Shown here: piece by piece, positions 10,776 to 21,542 of the stretch
Layout of the letters: every line of letters starts with the position of its first letter
Position numbering within the stretch: position 1 is the stretch's first letter
Assembly (NCBI GenBank): GCA_963678675.1
Contig: OY783197.1
Coordinates: 7,040,599 to 7,104,598 of the forward strand
From: Xiphydria camelus
Lineage: Eukaryota > Arthropoda > Insecta > Hymenoptera > Xiphydriidae
Length of the DNA stretch: 64,000 nucleotides
Reading direction: 5' to 3'
Program-made: the position numbers and the translations under genes
Notes under the pieces: model-generated
Databases searched by the model: none
Seen by the model: only the letters and a program-made list of their open reading frames with translations
Told to the model about the DNA's origin: nothing

Positions 10776-11119
10776 ACTATGGGGCTTCGCCCCCTACTCG
10801 CTTCGCTCGTCAACCCCCGGGGGTGCTATCGCCTCTACGCCGCTATCGCGGCGCTCTCCCAAGCTTTTGCAGCAGCATCACGTCGTTACTGTCTTCACCG
10901 TTCAATACGTTCTTCTTCTGCTTCTTCCTCCTCTTCCTCTTCCTCTTCCCCTTCCTCTTCCTCTTCCTCTTCCTCTTCCTCTGCCTCTTGTTCTTCTTCT
11001 TCTTCTCCACCTTCTTCTACTCCTCCTCTAACAACTGTCCGTGCTTCGCGTATCCGGTGCCCCCCGCCGGGGTTTTTGGCGACGCATTTATTCGAAAACT
11101 ATTTTATATAATAGAAGGA
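10776..11119 (-). mobile_element. Helitron, short non-autonomous copy 1
   Basis: Read on the minus strand it starts TCCTTCTATTATATAAAATAG after an A, has an internal purine tract (10905-11015, TTC-rich on plus), and ends with a GC-rich hairpin GGGGGCGAAGCCCC followed by ATAG and a T. Helitrons start with TC, end with a hairpin plus CTRR, and insert between A and T. Here the last C of CTAG has changed to A. The 5' tip is partly duplicated next door (TCCTTCTATTA), so the 5' limit is uncertain by about 15 bp. No Rep/helicase gene. Confidence 0.75.
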
Positions 11120-11178
11120 TAATAGAAGGAAAGGACGTATGGTGGTACATTTAATTAAATATATTTAATGTTATATCC

Positions 11179-11179
<1 letters not shown>

Positions 11180-11217
<38 letters not shown>
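11180..11217. repeat. (TG)n microsatellite
   Basis: An uninterrupted TG run in the left arm of the foldback; the mirror position in the right arm lacks it. Confidence 0.9.
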
Positions 11218-11220
<3 letters not shown>

Positions 11221-11956
11221 TTACATTCTATTCAATTGTATTCCTTACCAATCTTTTAATTCGAAGCTAACTGGAATACATACATACATACTCTCTCTCG
11301 CGGTAAAATTATTGATCGTTTATAATTATAATTATAATCGTTCAATAATTTTACCGCGAGAGAGTATTATTCCAGTTGGCTTCGAATTAGAAGACTAGTA
11401 TGGAGTACTATTGAATAGAATGTAAATTAAAAAAATACGGGATATAACACTAAATATATTTAATTAAATGTACCACCATAAGTTAAATAAAATTGCATTC
11501 TCTCCCTGTAATTTTCTTTTCCCTTATTTTCTCCGTACCTTATAGCTCTCTCTCTCGTCCCACCCCCTCTACAGCATCTCCCGCGCTACCTCTGCCTACC
11601 ACTTCACTCTTCCACTTTCTTTCCTCTTTCGCTATACCCGCGATTCTCTTTCATTAACATCGACGAGTTAATGACCGTCCTTCGTTCTAACTCATTCGTG
11701 TCATTTTGGTTTCGGATTCGGACGCGCAAAACGATCTTTCACGCTGCTCGAACATTATGAGGACGTTATGACAATCTATTACCCATTACCGACCTGGCTG
11801 TAAATCCTCTCGGCGAGTCAACGTGTACGGCTGCCTGGAAGAGGACTGCCCACACCAGCCAATATGTCCGAAAGAGGGAAAACCGATGGTTTGGCGATGG
11901 ATTAATCTGCGATACGGAGAGCTGAAATATAATTTTATTTTACTGAAACGCCGATA

Positions 11957-12356
11957 TACAGGGTGATTCGAAATGGGCGCACTTCCTCTCGTAGAGAGAT
12001 TCTTCGCAAAAAACTGAACCGAAAGTTCCTGCACAAAATTTTTGTGCTCCGCACAAATTTGGTGAATTTTTTTACGACTCAGGTGGTGCTTTTCGAATAT
12101 TAGGGTGCCTTCCGCCGCTCCGATGATTGATTTCAAAATTCTAGGCTGCAGAGGAGGCACGCTGGAATAACTACTGCGAGTTTCGCTGCCGTCTAAAATC
12201 TTGTCCCTTGAATCTGACTTTGGATTGGATATTTTCAAACTGGATTATCTTGTAAACTAGGCGGAACACAACAATTTTGTACAGGAACTTTCGGTTCAGT
12301 TGTTTGCGAAGAATCTCTCTACGAGAGGAAGTGCGCCCATTTCGAATCACCCTGTA
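11957..12356. mobile_element. Foldback MITE, TACAGGGTG type (mariner-like)
   Basis: TA then CAGGGTGATTCGAAATGG on the left, and its exact reverse complement then TA on the right (CACCCTG|TA, 12349-12356). The inverted homology runs about 100 bp inward (GCGCACTTCCTCTCGTAG...). TA duplication and CAGGGTG tips fit Tc1/mariner-derived MITEs common in insects. The open frames across it are shadows. Confidence 0.75.
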
Positions 12357-13851
12357 TTGCGCCATGGTCAAGTTCACTCGGACTTAGAACATTTTTACCT
12401 AGGATCCTTTGCTTACATATCGAAGCTTAATTAGTATTTCAACCGATACCAGAAAAAAGCACGCATCTTTCATTGTCATTGAGAAACATTGTAACTCGTT
12501 GCCATGCGAAGAAATATCGTAAATTCTTCCTGTCGTCGATGCTACTTACGATGTTTCCTTGCTACAACGAGCTACAATTTTCTACAATGATAGTGAAAAA
12601 ATACGGGCTTTTTTTTGTCGATTCAACCCTAGAATACTAATGTTTTTCTTTATACGGTAGTTCTAATGTAAGCGTCGAAAAAATTACGACATATTAGTAT
12701 TCTATGGTTAATTATGAACTCTCTAGCTTATTGAGTTCAGAAATCTACCTACAGAAGTCCCTCGGTCGTTTACACCTTAATAGTTTGCACCTTCTGCTAT
12801 TATCTCAGCCGAGGCTTTCCCCACTTCAAACAAGATAAGAATCGAAACACAGACCCTTGATGAAAATGTTACGTCCATCAAAATGAATAAAATGTTGCAA
12901 AATTAGATATTTACCGGTATTCTTTTTCTGCTCATCGCGACCAAAGTAAACAATCGCGAGCACCAGACAAAATCACCGATATTAAACACATACGCAACAG
13001 CCGTTACTCGTACCTATGTAGTTAATGGGGATACAGCATTTCCTGAAATTATATTCCCCTAACCTACTTTACAGTGTAAAAACGATCGAGGGATTACTAT
13101 ATCACGAATAGAGAGAAAACGGGGTCGAAAACAAACATTATTCAACCTGTTATTTCTATGGCAAACCCCTATTTTCAATTACATAGTTTGTATTTAATTC
13201 GGCTTTCTTGGTGACAATTTATAAGGCCATTTTCTCAGTAAGATCTTATAGAATGATAATAACCTCCACTGGGCCAAACTGTTATTATTGTCAAATTCGC
13301 TTGTTTTTAGTTTCAGTTTAACATATTGACTTGACTTTTTCCTCAAATTTTATGATTCTCTTCTTTTCTTTTATTTTCTTTTTGAGGTAGGTACTCGTTA
13401 TATGTCGCGCGGCCCACTGAACATGCAGGCCGCGTGGCACGTAAGTCGCGTCGCGCTTTTTGCAAGTCAAGACTCGCTTGTAGTCACAAATTCACGGACC
13501 AACATCAAGGTCTGGTCCCTTTGACCACGTACTTTCGGCTTCCATAAGAAAATCAAATCAGCGAGGCACACGTCCTACGTTACGCGGTTAAATAGAACTG
13601 CCAGCAATGAGATATAGCATGCGTGTCGCGAGGCCCAGTGCCAAATGAGGTGCGACACGCGCCTTATGTTTCACGGTGCTTAACGCGTTAAAAAGAATTT
13701 AGTTAAGACCCTACAAAAAAAATTCGATAACAATTTTCGACTCGAAGCTTAACTATAGAGTTCCAAGGATAGAGTCATTGCTAAAAAATCACCTTGTATA
13801 TTATATCAAGATGATCCTTAACATTTATCTCTTCCCGAAAATGACGATATG
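12357..13851. other. No recognised gene
   Basis: AT-rich. A small inverted repeat (CTAGAATACTAATGT / ACATATTAGTATTCTA) lies at about 12630-12705. A CG-richer patch with CGCG words lies at 13400-13700. No coding signal was found on either strand. Confidence 0.35.
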
Positions 13852-14577
13852 ATCCCACACAGCATTAAATATTTGTGGAACATTACAAGTTGAAATATTT
13901 CACGAAAAGTTCCAGAAATATATCCTAAATGTTTCAGAAATATTTTGAAATATTTCAGTGTAATTTTCATGAAATATTCCCTAAATCTTTCAGAAACATT
14001 TCACGGAATATTTATTTCAAAAGTTTCGAAATATTTTAGGAATATTTCTACAACGCATATTAACGTTATTTTGGTGATTTAAAAGATACAAATTTGAAAT
14101 TTAAGATACCTTAAAACGTATTTAAGGATTAAAAAGGTATGCATTTCGTATAATTATGTTAATTATACATCATAAAAATATTGCATTTCTAATATTACGA
14201 GTAGTCTGCCGATATGTAATCATTCTAAAACAATGTAGCCGAATAGTAATTAATGAATTAACAACTGACAAATGTTATATACACTGAAGGTTAATTGACA
14301 TGGAATAAAACTATCAGAAATTTCAATAGTACTAAGTAGCGATCGGATTCTTTTTTTTTTAATATTTCAGCAATGTATCACTTTTTTAAAACGATATTCA
14401 GTGATCATTTCCATTACCATCTTATACATGTATAGGTACTCTTCAGGAAGACAACGCATTCTAAAATGTTTCGAAAATATATTCTTGGAATATTTCATGA
14501 AATATTTCTACAATATTTTAATCCTTGCGCTGGAATATTTCCGTAATGTTGCTGAAATATTACATGCTGTGTGGGAT
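13852..14577. mobile_element. TIR element with ATCCCACACAGCAT ends and AAATATTTC subterminal repeats
   Basis: The left end ATCCCACACAGCATTAAATA (13852) and right end ATATTACATGCTGTGTGGGAT (to 14577) are inverted copies. Next to both ends the word AAATATTTC, itself palindromic-like, recurs many times (13890-14060 and 14460-14560). There is no coding sequence. This is a non-autonomous element; superfamily unassigned. Confidence 0.6.
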
Positions 14578-15675
14578 ATTATGTTGATGTTCAGAAAACT
14601 ATATTAAATAATTAGCAATATTCGATTTTTCATATCTCTTGCTTATTCACCAAACAAGACGTATGATTCAATCTTCGAGGCTTTATATAAAGTGTCATCC
14701 TATTGTAAGATTATTCCAGAAAACTGAGAGTAGCAGATTGTTATAAATTGTACAAAATTTAGATAGTCCTAAAAAAATATTGAAATCTCGTTGAACGATT
14801 GATCAGTGTTCCAAATTTGTATATGAGAAACGTAATTAAATGTCGGTAATAACATCTACATCTTATTACAACGGTCAATAGAGAACGTAATCGTGAGTTA
14901 TATTTTTATTTACATAATATAAGTGACAATGTTCTCGCAAAGTTGATACAAAGCCAAATAGGCAGTACGATAATCGCAACTAAATTCCTTCGAATCTCAA
15001 ATTTGTACTCGTATTTAAATACTCATAGTTATTACAGAAGACTACCATACACAGAGCGTGCCATTCTAAAATAACAAGTTTTTACTATAATATTCCATCT
15101 TTAATGATATTTGGTGCATTGCATGATGCAGGTTTCTATTTCCAATCGTAAGAAAATCTTTTACTTCAGATATATACAATTAAAAAATTTCGTAGTGCAC
15201 AGAATATAATACTTATTTCTTTCTGTACTTTATCATTTTATCAATGAGCAAGCGTACCAATTAGGTAGCGACATAAAAACAATAGTGTTAAGTCTAATAG
15301 AAGAGATGGAAGACTAACTATATGATATGCTTCATTGGACATAAATACTATAAGGTGTGTGAATACAGCTGGAAGGAAATTATTTGCCGTGATAAAAATA
15401 TGACAAACGTCGGCTACATGCAGGGTCCTTGCAAGAGTGGTAAAGTTAGGAAAATGTGGAGTATTAGACTCTGAACTATATGCTCCAATAGCATATGCTC
15501 CAAGTACTCTTCCACATACGTAAAGACTCTATATGCATATGTGTGTGTGAAAATACATGACGTAGACATGTCCAATCGACTTTCTACGAGGAAGTCATCA
15601 AGAATAAGAAAAGAATATACGTGTAAGAAGCAAAATGAAAGGTACCAGTTTTTGCACAGCGTCTGAAGGGTTTAC
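14578..15675. other. Non-coding DNA 3' of the last visible Nmdar2 exon
   Basis: This should be intron if the remaining receptor exons lie beyond the left window edge. I searched by eye for the pore-helix and SYTANLAAF-type exon on the minus strand here and further left and did not find it. Confidence 0.4.
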
Positions 15676-15785
15676 CTTCATGTCAAAGCCAGAAGGTGAT
15701 AGCCACTCGAACAAGAATATCATGAAAGTCGCCGCCTGGATTGAGACGGCGCCCACCAACATCCAGGATGCCGTGTCGAAGGGTT
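15676..15785 (-). CDS. Nmdar2: NMDA receptor subunit 2-like, exon with transmembrane helix M1
   Basis: Minus-strand exon with acceptor AG at 15787-15786 (CACTTTTTCAG) and donor GTAAAC from 15675. With the last G of the upstream exon it reads [17 protein letters not shown], followed by a hydrophobic run ending [14 protein letters not shown]. This is the S1-M1 linker and first membrane helix of the receptor, which forms part of a glutamate-gated cation channel in the neuronal plasma membrane. The exon ends in phase 0. The following exons (pore loop, M2-M4, S2 lobe, tail) are not in the window, so at least 15.6 kb of intron or a gap follows. Confidence 0.9.
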
Positions 15786-16388
15786 CTGAAAAAGTGTACA
15801 GTTTCAACTGCACAGTTAACTTTGGAAGATCCCTTGGGGTAAAATTTAAGAGAATTATTTTTAATTGCTGACTACTGAACGAACGGAATAGAACGAGTGA
15901 TTGAAACATTTTTACACTTCATTTTTCCTTTCAATTAGGAGAAATAAGTAGTGTTATGAACTGGAAAACTTCTGACACTCTAACAAGTAAAAATATAAAA
16001 TTTTTGACACTAGTGAAGTATAAACTGAATCGCTAGGAAGGACGCATTTCTGTTTGCACATGCCTGATTGAAAATAGTTATTTTCGATACGAGTGCGTGA
16101 AGCGCATGTTTTTAACGAGTGTGAAGTTTGCCGCACGAGCGAAGCGAGTGCGGCTATCACACGAGTTAAAAACGGCGCGAAACAAACGAATATCGAATTT
16201 GACTTTTTGTCACCAGTGTCAAAACCGAGATTGGAGCGTGGGCGCCAGTGAAGAAAAACTGTTCACGCACTGCGCAGGTTGTTTACACACTGAGCAGCTT
16301 CAGTGTGTGAAATACGATTTCACAAGCGTCAAGGACGATCGAAAAACCGAGGTTTTTGAGACTGAGTGACAAAAAAAAAGTTTCTTAC
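15786..16388 (-). other. Nmdar2 intron containing a transposon
   Basis: A 603-bp GT-AG intron. About half is the repeat element at 16075-16378, which ends within about 10-15 bp of the splice donor GTAAGAAAC. Confidence 0.85.
16075..16378. mobile_element. Repeat element with GCACGAGCGAAGCGAGTGC palindrome, abutting a splice donor
   Basis: A near-identical block occurs at 49541-49690 and 50160-50310. Shared parts include GTGTGAAGTTTGCCGCACG, the palindromic CGAGCGAAGCGAG core, TTTTTGTCACCA, CACTGCGCAGG, and a CGATTTCACAAGCGTC...GAAAAACCGA end. The right end is a TTTGAGACTGAGTGACAAAA run only about 10 bp from the Nmdar2 exon edge at 16389. No protein is encoded; superfamily unassigned. Confidence 0.6.
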
Positions 16389-16572
16389 CTAAAAACGCTG
16401 TGGGCGAAATTATACCGGTTCTCTTGGCCACGACAATAGCTATACCAGTCTCCATGTATGGTACGGTAAAGTCTACCACGGCTTCCCTCTCGGAATTGAT
16501 CATCAGCGAGGTCATTACCATGTCTGTCTTCCGATTGACCAAATCGGCGATCAAACCATTCCACTTGCCATT
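16389..16572 (-). CDS. Nmdar2: NMDA receptor subunit 2-like, S1 ligand-binding exon
   Basis: Acceptor AG at 16574-16573; the exon opens in phase 0 with [18 protein letters not shown]. It continues through [27 protein letters not shown] and ISPTAFL, and ends with a lone G before GTAAGAAAC. This is the end of the S1 lobe. By analogy with mammalian GluN2A (SLTINEERSEVVDF), the Ser and Arg that contact agonist are kept, while the position of GluN2A Thr513 is Met here. That comparison is from memory and should be aligned. Confidence 0.93.
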
Positions 16573-17730
16573 CTTAGAAAAAATTCGTTAATATCATCTT
16601 TTATTATTCATCTTTTGCGTATTTAATCGCCATATGATTACATACAGACTGTTCCCCTCTATACACACCAGCGTATCACATTGCATATCGGTTGGCGCTA
16701 TCGGATCCAAGATGGTTCCCTACAATCCGGTGACAATACCGACAGCCTAGACACGAACCAAATAGTCCAGACACGAACCAAATAGACGTTTCAGTCCGAA
16801 AAACATCGGCCATCTCAATAGTGGTGAATGTGACAGACGCTCTGACAGATAGTTTGATAATCGTTTGGATTTTTTTCGAATAATCAAGATAGTGAACGGA
16901 AGCAGCGCTATTTTCTCCGGTTGCTTGTGCATAAAGAGCAGGAAAGGAGACATCAGTATCTCAGAAGAAGTGCCATCAGATAAGTTACTTCCTAACTAAC
17001 CGTCTTAATCTTATTTTGATAACAACAAAGATATATCCTTCATACGTGATCATACGTCTGTCACATTCACCACTATTAAGATGACCGATGTTTTTCGGAC
17101 TGAAACGTCTATTTGGTTCCTGTCTGGGCTGTCGGTATTGTCACCGAATTTTAGGGAACCATCTTGGATACGATAGCGCCAACTGATATGCAATGTACTA
17201 CGCTGGCCTGTATAGAGGGGAAGAGTCTGTATAGGCTACATAAACTCTTGTGGGCAACGAATCTGTCCAATTCGCTTTGACTGACGAAATGTAAAAAGAC
17301 AATGAGTATAGCTACACGGACAAGCGAATTGTACTTGGCTTGTGTGGAAACCAATCTGATGCTAGCATCCAGCTGCGCTCGCGGTCATTTACGTTCCACC
17401 ACCCAAAGCGGGTCGATCAGAATCATTGTCAAGTGTATGTCAGAATATAAATTGAGTCGAATATAACCGAATGATATTATTATATTATTTTTCTACGAAG
17501 ACCAATCAGATTTAGCCTTCGTGGCCAAACAGTAAGATTCGCTCATACCGTTCGATTACAATCGTTTGTATAGCATTCCGTCACCGAAAAGCGAGTCGAT
17601 CAGAATCGTGAAGTCGAAACTATAAGAACTTGTTCATTATTTTATCATAAAAAAACCGTTTGGTACCAATAATAGGTAGAGACAAATCATCGTAATCAGA
17701 TTACTATGGAAGAATGGAAAACTTAATTAC
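16573..17730 (-). other. Nmdar2 intron with foldback element
   Basis: A 1,158-bp GT-AG intron (donor GTAATTAAG at 17730). The middle is the foldback 16655-17225. The rest (17226-17730) shows nothing recognisable. Confidence 0.85.
16655..17225. repeat. Foldback element in Nmdar2 intron
   Basis: The left arm starts CCCCTCTATACACACCAGCG and the right arm ends with its reverse complement, CTGGCCTGTATAGAGGGG. The arms share TTGGCGCTATCG, CCAAGATGGTTCCCT, CCGACAG, GACGTTTCAGTCCGAAAAAC and GTGGTGAATGTGACAGACG. The inner tip sequence recurs at 63900-63965, and diverged outer parts recur near 32400-32640 and 38940-39040, so this is a dispersed family. Confidence 0.75.
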
Positions 17731-17878
17731 CTCGAGAGTACCCCATTTGCCGTCTTCGACACGGACGAGCTCGTAAGTAAAGCCAAGCTCTTCGGCAAAC
17801 TTCTCTAGCAAATCGATACAAAATCCGCTGCAGCACTGATAGAAGCTTCCATTCCTGTGCGCCGATGGAATGTCCACC
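17731..17878 (-). CDS. Nmdar2: NMDA receptor subunit 2-like, S1 exon with conserved cysteine pair
   Basis: Acceptor AG at 17880-17879. The first base completes the Glu codon begun on exon 40775-41004. The exon then reads [38 protein letters not shown] and EDGKWGTLE, ending in phase 0 before GTAATTAAG. CC-GFCIDLL is the hallmark of the S1 lobe in NMDA receptor subunits, where the cysteines form disulfides. Confidence 0.93.
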
Positions 17879-18412
17879 CTAGCGTGAGAAAAGCGTTTTA
17901 TTGGTTGTGGATTTGAGCCGTACGTAACTTCGACAGTTATTTCATATACTCTAGAATTAGAATTGAATATAGATGCATAGGTTTGTAAAATAAACCGTGT
18001 GAGAGAGAGAGTGTATAAATTATGCCTCTTTTATCTTATGGGACTTGAATTTGAAATTATTGTACCTATCAGACTTGTATCCTATTTAATTCCTGAAGAG
18101 GCGTCTGAAAAGGTTCAAATACCTAGCGATTAATTAAATCAAATATTCAGTAGTCTTGTACCAAGAAAAGAGAAAAATCAACCGAAGAAACTAAAATATC
18201 TGCTCAAAATACCTGCAACCCATAGAAAGCTTGCCTATAAAGGGTATTACCATATGAAATATGCCCCGGCGCCAATTTATGTTGTTGAACTTTTTATATA
18301 TTGCTCTTTTTATCTGAAATACCTTCACAACTAATTTTAGACCGTTAATTGTACGTACAAGGGAAATAGGGGGGCAACAACCCTTAAGGCCACTATTTTT
18401 TTTCTTTGGAAC

Positions 18413-19074
18413 TGTTGAATAATGGCGCATCCCCAAGTGTGTCGACCGGTTCGGGTTTCGACCGTCGCGCGGCAGCACCTCGCGTCAACGGTCGTCGATC
18501 GTCGATCAATGCCATGTTGCGCGGTCACGTGTGCCTCTCATCTTTTCCGGTTCTTATCAGCTCTTCTGTTCCCAGTTCTGCTCGGTTCTTCTCAAGTGCT
18601 TCTCGGTCTTGTGTAACGGTTCTCGAAATGCGCGGTTATTACTCACGAAATAACTCGCAGGATTCGCTCAATTCTTTACTAATATCACGGAAATTCTCAT
18701 CGGTACTCGCATTTAATCTCAATCGGTCCGCTCGGTGCTCGAGGCTCGTGCGCTCGGTTTCAGTACGAGCCGTGCTCAATTTCTCGAACGTTTTCACGGG
18801 CTGACCACGCGATCAGCCATTGCTCACGGGGTATAAACTCATTGGGAGGCGATCAATAATAATGTGCTTATTGTTCATTTTACGGTCTACTCAGCATTGT
18901 GTTAGGACTACTCATTAGTGTTAAGTGCGGATTACTCATTGGTGCTCAAATTAAAGACTCAATTTTCACTGCTAATTACTTTCGCGTTCGGCTTTTTCTT
19001 TCTCTCCAACATCTAAACTGTTCCTTGTCACGGGGCGCTCAACGGAGAGTCGCGGACCACGACATTCTCCAACA
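18413..19074 (+). mobile_element. Solo LTR with 5-bp target duplication
   Basis: A 662-bp insertion starts TGTTGAAT and ends TCTCCAACA, the TGTTG...CAACA inverted tips of LTRs. It is flanked by GGAAC (18408-18412) and GGGAC (19075-19079), a 5-bp duplication with one change. The opposite arm at about 29185-29195 has a single copy of the site, CTGGAACTATG, with no insertion. The interior is GC-rich, with a GGTATAAA near 18828 that may be a TATA box and AT-rich signals after it. No internal domain is present. Confidence 0.8.
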
Positions 19075-19205
19075 GGGACTATGAAAGATATCAAAGCCAT
19101 TCAAAAACGAAACGGTAGGTCTTCGTATCGTGTTTCGTATCGTAACAGCATTGTTTAAAGGTGTAAATTAAAAAAAATATTTTTTGGGGTGGAAAATATA
19201 TAAAA

Positions 19206-20233
19206 CTAGGGGGCATCCGCTCCTGCTCGCTTCGCTTGTCAACCTCCGGGGGGCTGTCGCCCCCGCGCCGCTATCGCGGCGCTCCCCCAAGTTTGTTGGG
19301 GACGGCGATCGGTCAACGGACTTATCTCGCGACGCTTCGCGTCGCTCGAATTCGACAAAACGCCGGCCAAACGGGTAGACAGGCTTAGGGTAATGGGATG
19401 CAGGATAAGATGAAAAGAAGTATGAATTTTTGTAAGAAAGCCGATTGGTGACCGACGCCCTGCAGAGGACGGGAAATATTTTGAAGGAAAACTGTGTGTG
19501 TGTGTGTGTTTGAAGTGAAATTTCTTTGCTGAGGGTAGTGAAATCGCACGACGTGTAACAAAATACACACTCTCTCTCTCTAGCGCTCTCCATCCTGCCT
19601 CACTCAACGCTCCCGACCGTGCCCCATTCCACCGCTCATGAGGCGACGTAGTGTCGGATTTCTACTGAGGACGAAAGACAGAAACCAGTCATCGATGGTC
19701 CATGTCATGATCCCCGTATGCCCTTTTAGTTAGTTACCTGGAGAGTGTGAAAGAGTTTCTTCCAAGCGCATTCTGATAAAGAATATTTTTTGTAGTGAGA
19801 ACATAGTCCTTTTACTTAATTCTGAACGCCTATATCCTACGTAAATAAACACTGACCATTCTTTCGTGTGTATTATTATATTATGGCAAAAACCAGTCAA
19901 AAGGTATAAACTTCTGTAGGAGTTGTTGGAGTAGGAGAAAGAGGTGGGGCTGGAAGAGGAGGAGAAGGAGGACACATAGATTGTCGTAGAGTTTTTTCCA
20001 TGTAATAAACTGTTCGACTGTCTTGCAACGCCGGCCAACGGGTAGACGGGCCTCTGCTCGAGTGGCTTGCACAGCACCGATCGACGATCGATAGCATACT
20101 GCATCCCATTGGCGGCCGACGCATGGTGCAGGGACGCCCTGATAGGCGATAGGTTGACAGTTGCGTCAGTGGTCGATTGGTGGGGGGTTCGGGTGGGTTG
20201 TCGACCGAAAAACTATTTTATAGAATAGAGAGA
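19206..20233 (-). mobile_element. Helitron copy 2, non-autonomous
   Basis: On the minus strand it begins TCTCTCTATTCTATAAAATAG and ends with a GC-rich tail, a hairpin remnant and CTAG (19209-19206), followed by TTTTATATATTTTCC. The opposite arm of the host transposon keeps the uninterrupted site CTCCAAGGATTTTTATATA (29031-29049), which is exactly the left flank joined to the right flank. The GC-rich tail is the same as in copies 1 and 3. The interior carries a (GT) run and a purine-rich patch and no Rep/helicase gene. Confidence 0.82.
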
Positions 20234-20523
20234 ATCCTTGGAGATACACCAACCAAAAAAAATCATATGGAATTATCTATTAGTCAGCTATTATGTAAAA
20301 AATTGTCAAATAGTTTAATTTGGTGGAACACAGTAAAAAAATTGAAAAAACTTTAATCCATATATGTACATTTTTTATTTATCGAATACATAATAATACA
20401 TAATACATAATGTCTATACTCAATATTATATTAAAATATATACTTATAAATAGCATAAGTTGCACAAAAAAAAAGTTATTTATATAGTTTACATATTATC
20501 ATTCACAGGACCTGTTCATGAAT

Positions 20524-21538
20524 TTAGTCATCATCACTATTCTCCTCAACAGTGGTGGATAAGGTGGTTACGTCAAATATATTTGTCAATATTTCGGCCG
20601 GTCTAACGATTTTAGACATGTAGCGGCAGTGTGACAAATAATACATAAATTATGGCAGCTATACATGCGAACAGTATTCTACTGTCCTACTGCCATTAGC
20701 ACAGTCACAAGTGTATCTTAAGTAGCCCCTAGACGGTCAATATATTGATTCAATATGTATTGATCAATATATTGAATGTCTCATCAATACGCTTCAATAT
20801 AGCTTCAATATAGCTTCAATATAGCTCCTTCAATACGACGACTAGCCATTCTCACTTTGACTGTTGGTTGTGCTTGGAAAGTTCGCGATACGTTGTGCGA
20901 GTTTTTATTTTTATTATTTATTTTTTCCAATATCAAGCAATGGTGTCCCATAGAGATTTAGCCTTTTTTACTTTGACTTTGGCTGTGTGTGAAATGAAAA
21001 TACGAAAGAAGATACAAGCTGAGAAAACGTTTTACACACGAACATTTGCTGAACTATCTTCGAGTCACAAAACCGCGTTCGGATTCTGCTTTTTCGCTTG
21101 CATCAGCCTAGGTGCTCGCTCTTCGACATCTCAAATAAGACTGATGCAATTATTGATCAATATGCCTCATAGACGTCAATATGAGCATCAATATAGCTTC
21201 CATCAATACGCTTCAATATAAATTTCCATCAATATGCTTCAATATGCCGTCAATATGTTTGAAGCTCTCCTAAACGTTCAATATAGCCTTTCAATACATA
21301 TTGATCAATACATATTGAATCAATATATTGACCATCTAGGGGCTACTTTAGGATTCACGTAACTATTCACGTTTGGCCGATATTCAATATAGGTAGCACT
21401 GGTAGATCTTGCTATTTACATGGCGTGAACGAACCTTAATTTTGATAATATTTTCAGAGTCCATGAAATATTCGACATTTAAAATGTTCCCGTCGTCCAT
21501 TATTTCCGTGAGATAACATACTGCTTGTGACATTTGAT
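20524..21538 (-). pseudogene. SWIM zinc-finger C-terminus of DDE-type transposase, interrupted
   Basis: Minus strand from 21538 reads YQMSQAVCYLTEIMDDGN, then a segment with VRSRHVNSKIYQCYL. It is broken by the MITE 20723-21345 and resumes with a CDCANGS...CSHV SWIM-type (CxC...CxH) motif. It ends with an acidic tail and stop at 20524. It joins the frame coming from 24898 after removal of the 21543-24893 insertion, because LFTGT|YQMSQAVC is continuous. SWIM domains bind zinc and are thought to contact nucleic acid or protein. Confidence 0.72.
20723..21345. mobile_element. MITE with TAGCCCCTAGA ends and CAATAT arrays, inserted in SWIM exon
   Basis: The left tip TAGCCCCTAGACGGTCAATA and right tip TATTGACCATCTAGGGGCTA are inverted. 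Both subterminal parts are packed with CAATAT/ATATTG words. The unique middle (20840-21170) has an open frame starting MVSHRDLAFF that I do not recognise. The homologous opposite-arm SWIM gene (27482-27697) lacks this insertion. Confidence 0.75.
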
Positions 21539-21542
21539 ATGT

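Larger units (their letters stand above)
10531..11735. repeat. Inverted repeat (foldback), left arm split by a Helitron
   Basis: The arms 10531-11325 and 11328-11735 are inverted copies. The left order (CGAATCCG..., GTCATTAACTCGTCG, GGAGAGAATT, TGGTACATTTAATTAAAT, CGCGGTAAAATTATTGA) is mirrored on the right. The left arm is longer because it contains the Helitron at 10776-11119 and a (TG)n run. No coding capacity. Confidence 0.8.

Noticed and set aside
10659..11122. Long Ser/Phe-rich open frames
   Set aside because: They translate a TTC/CTT microsatellite inside Helitron copy 1; low complexity, not a gene.
13400..13700. CG-rich patch as a promoter/CpG island
   Set aside because: No start-site signals or adjacent gene; it may be an old repeat.
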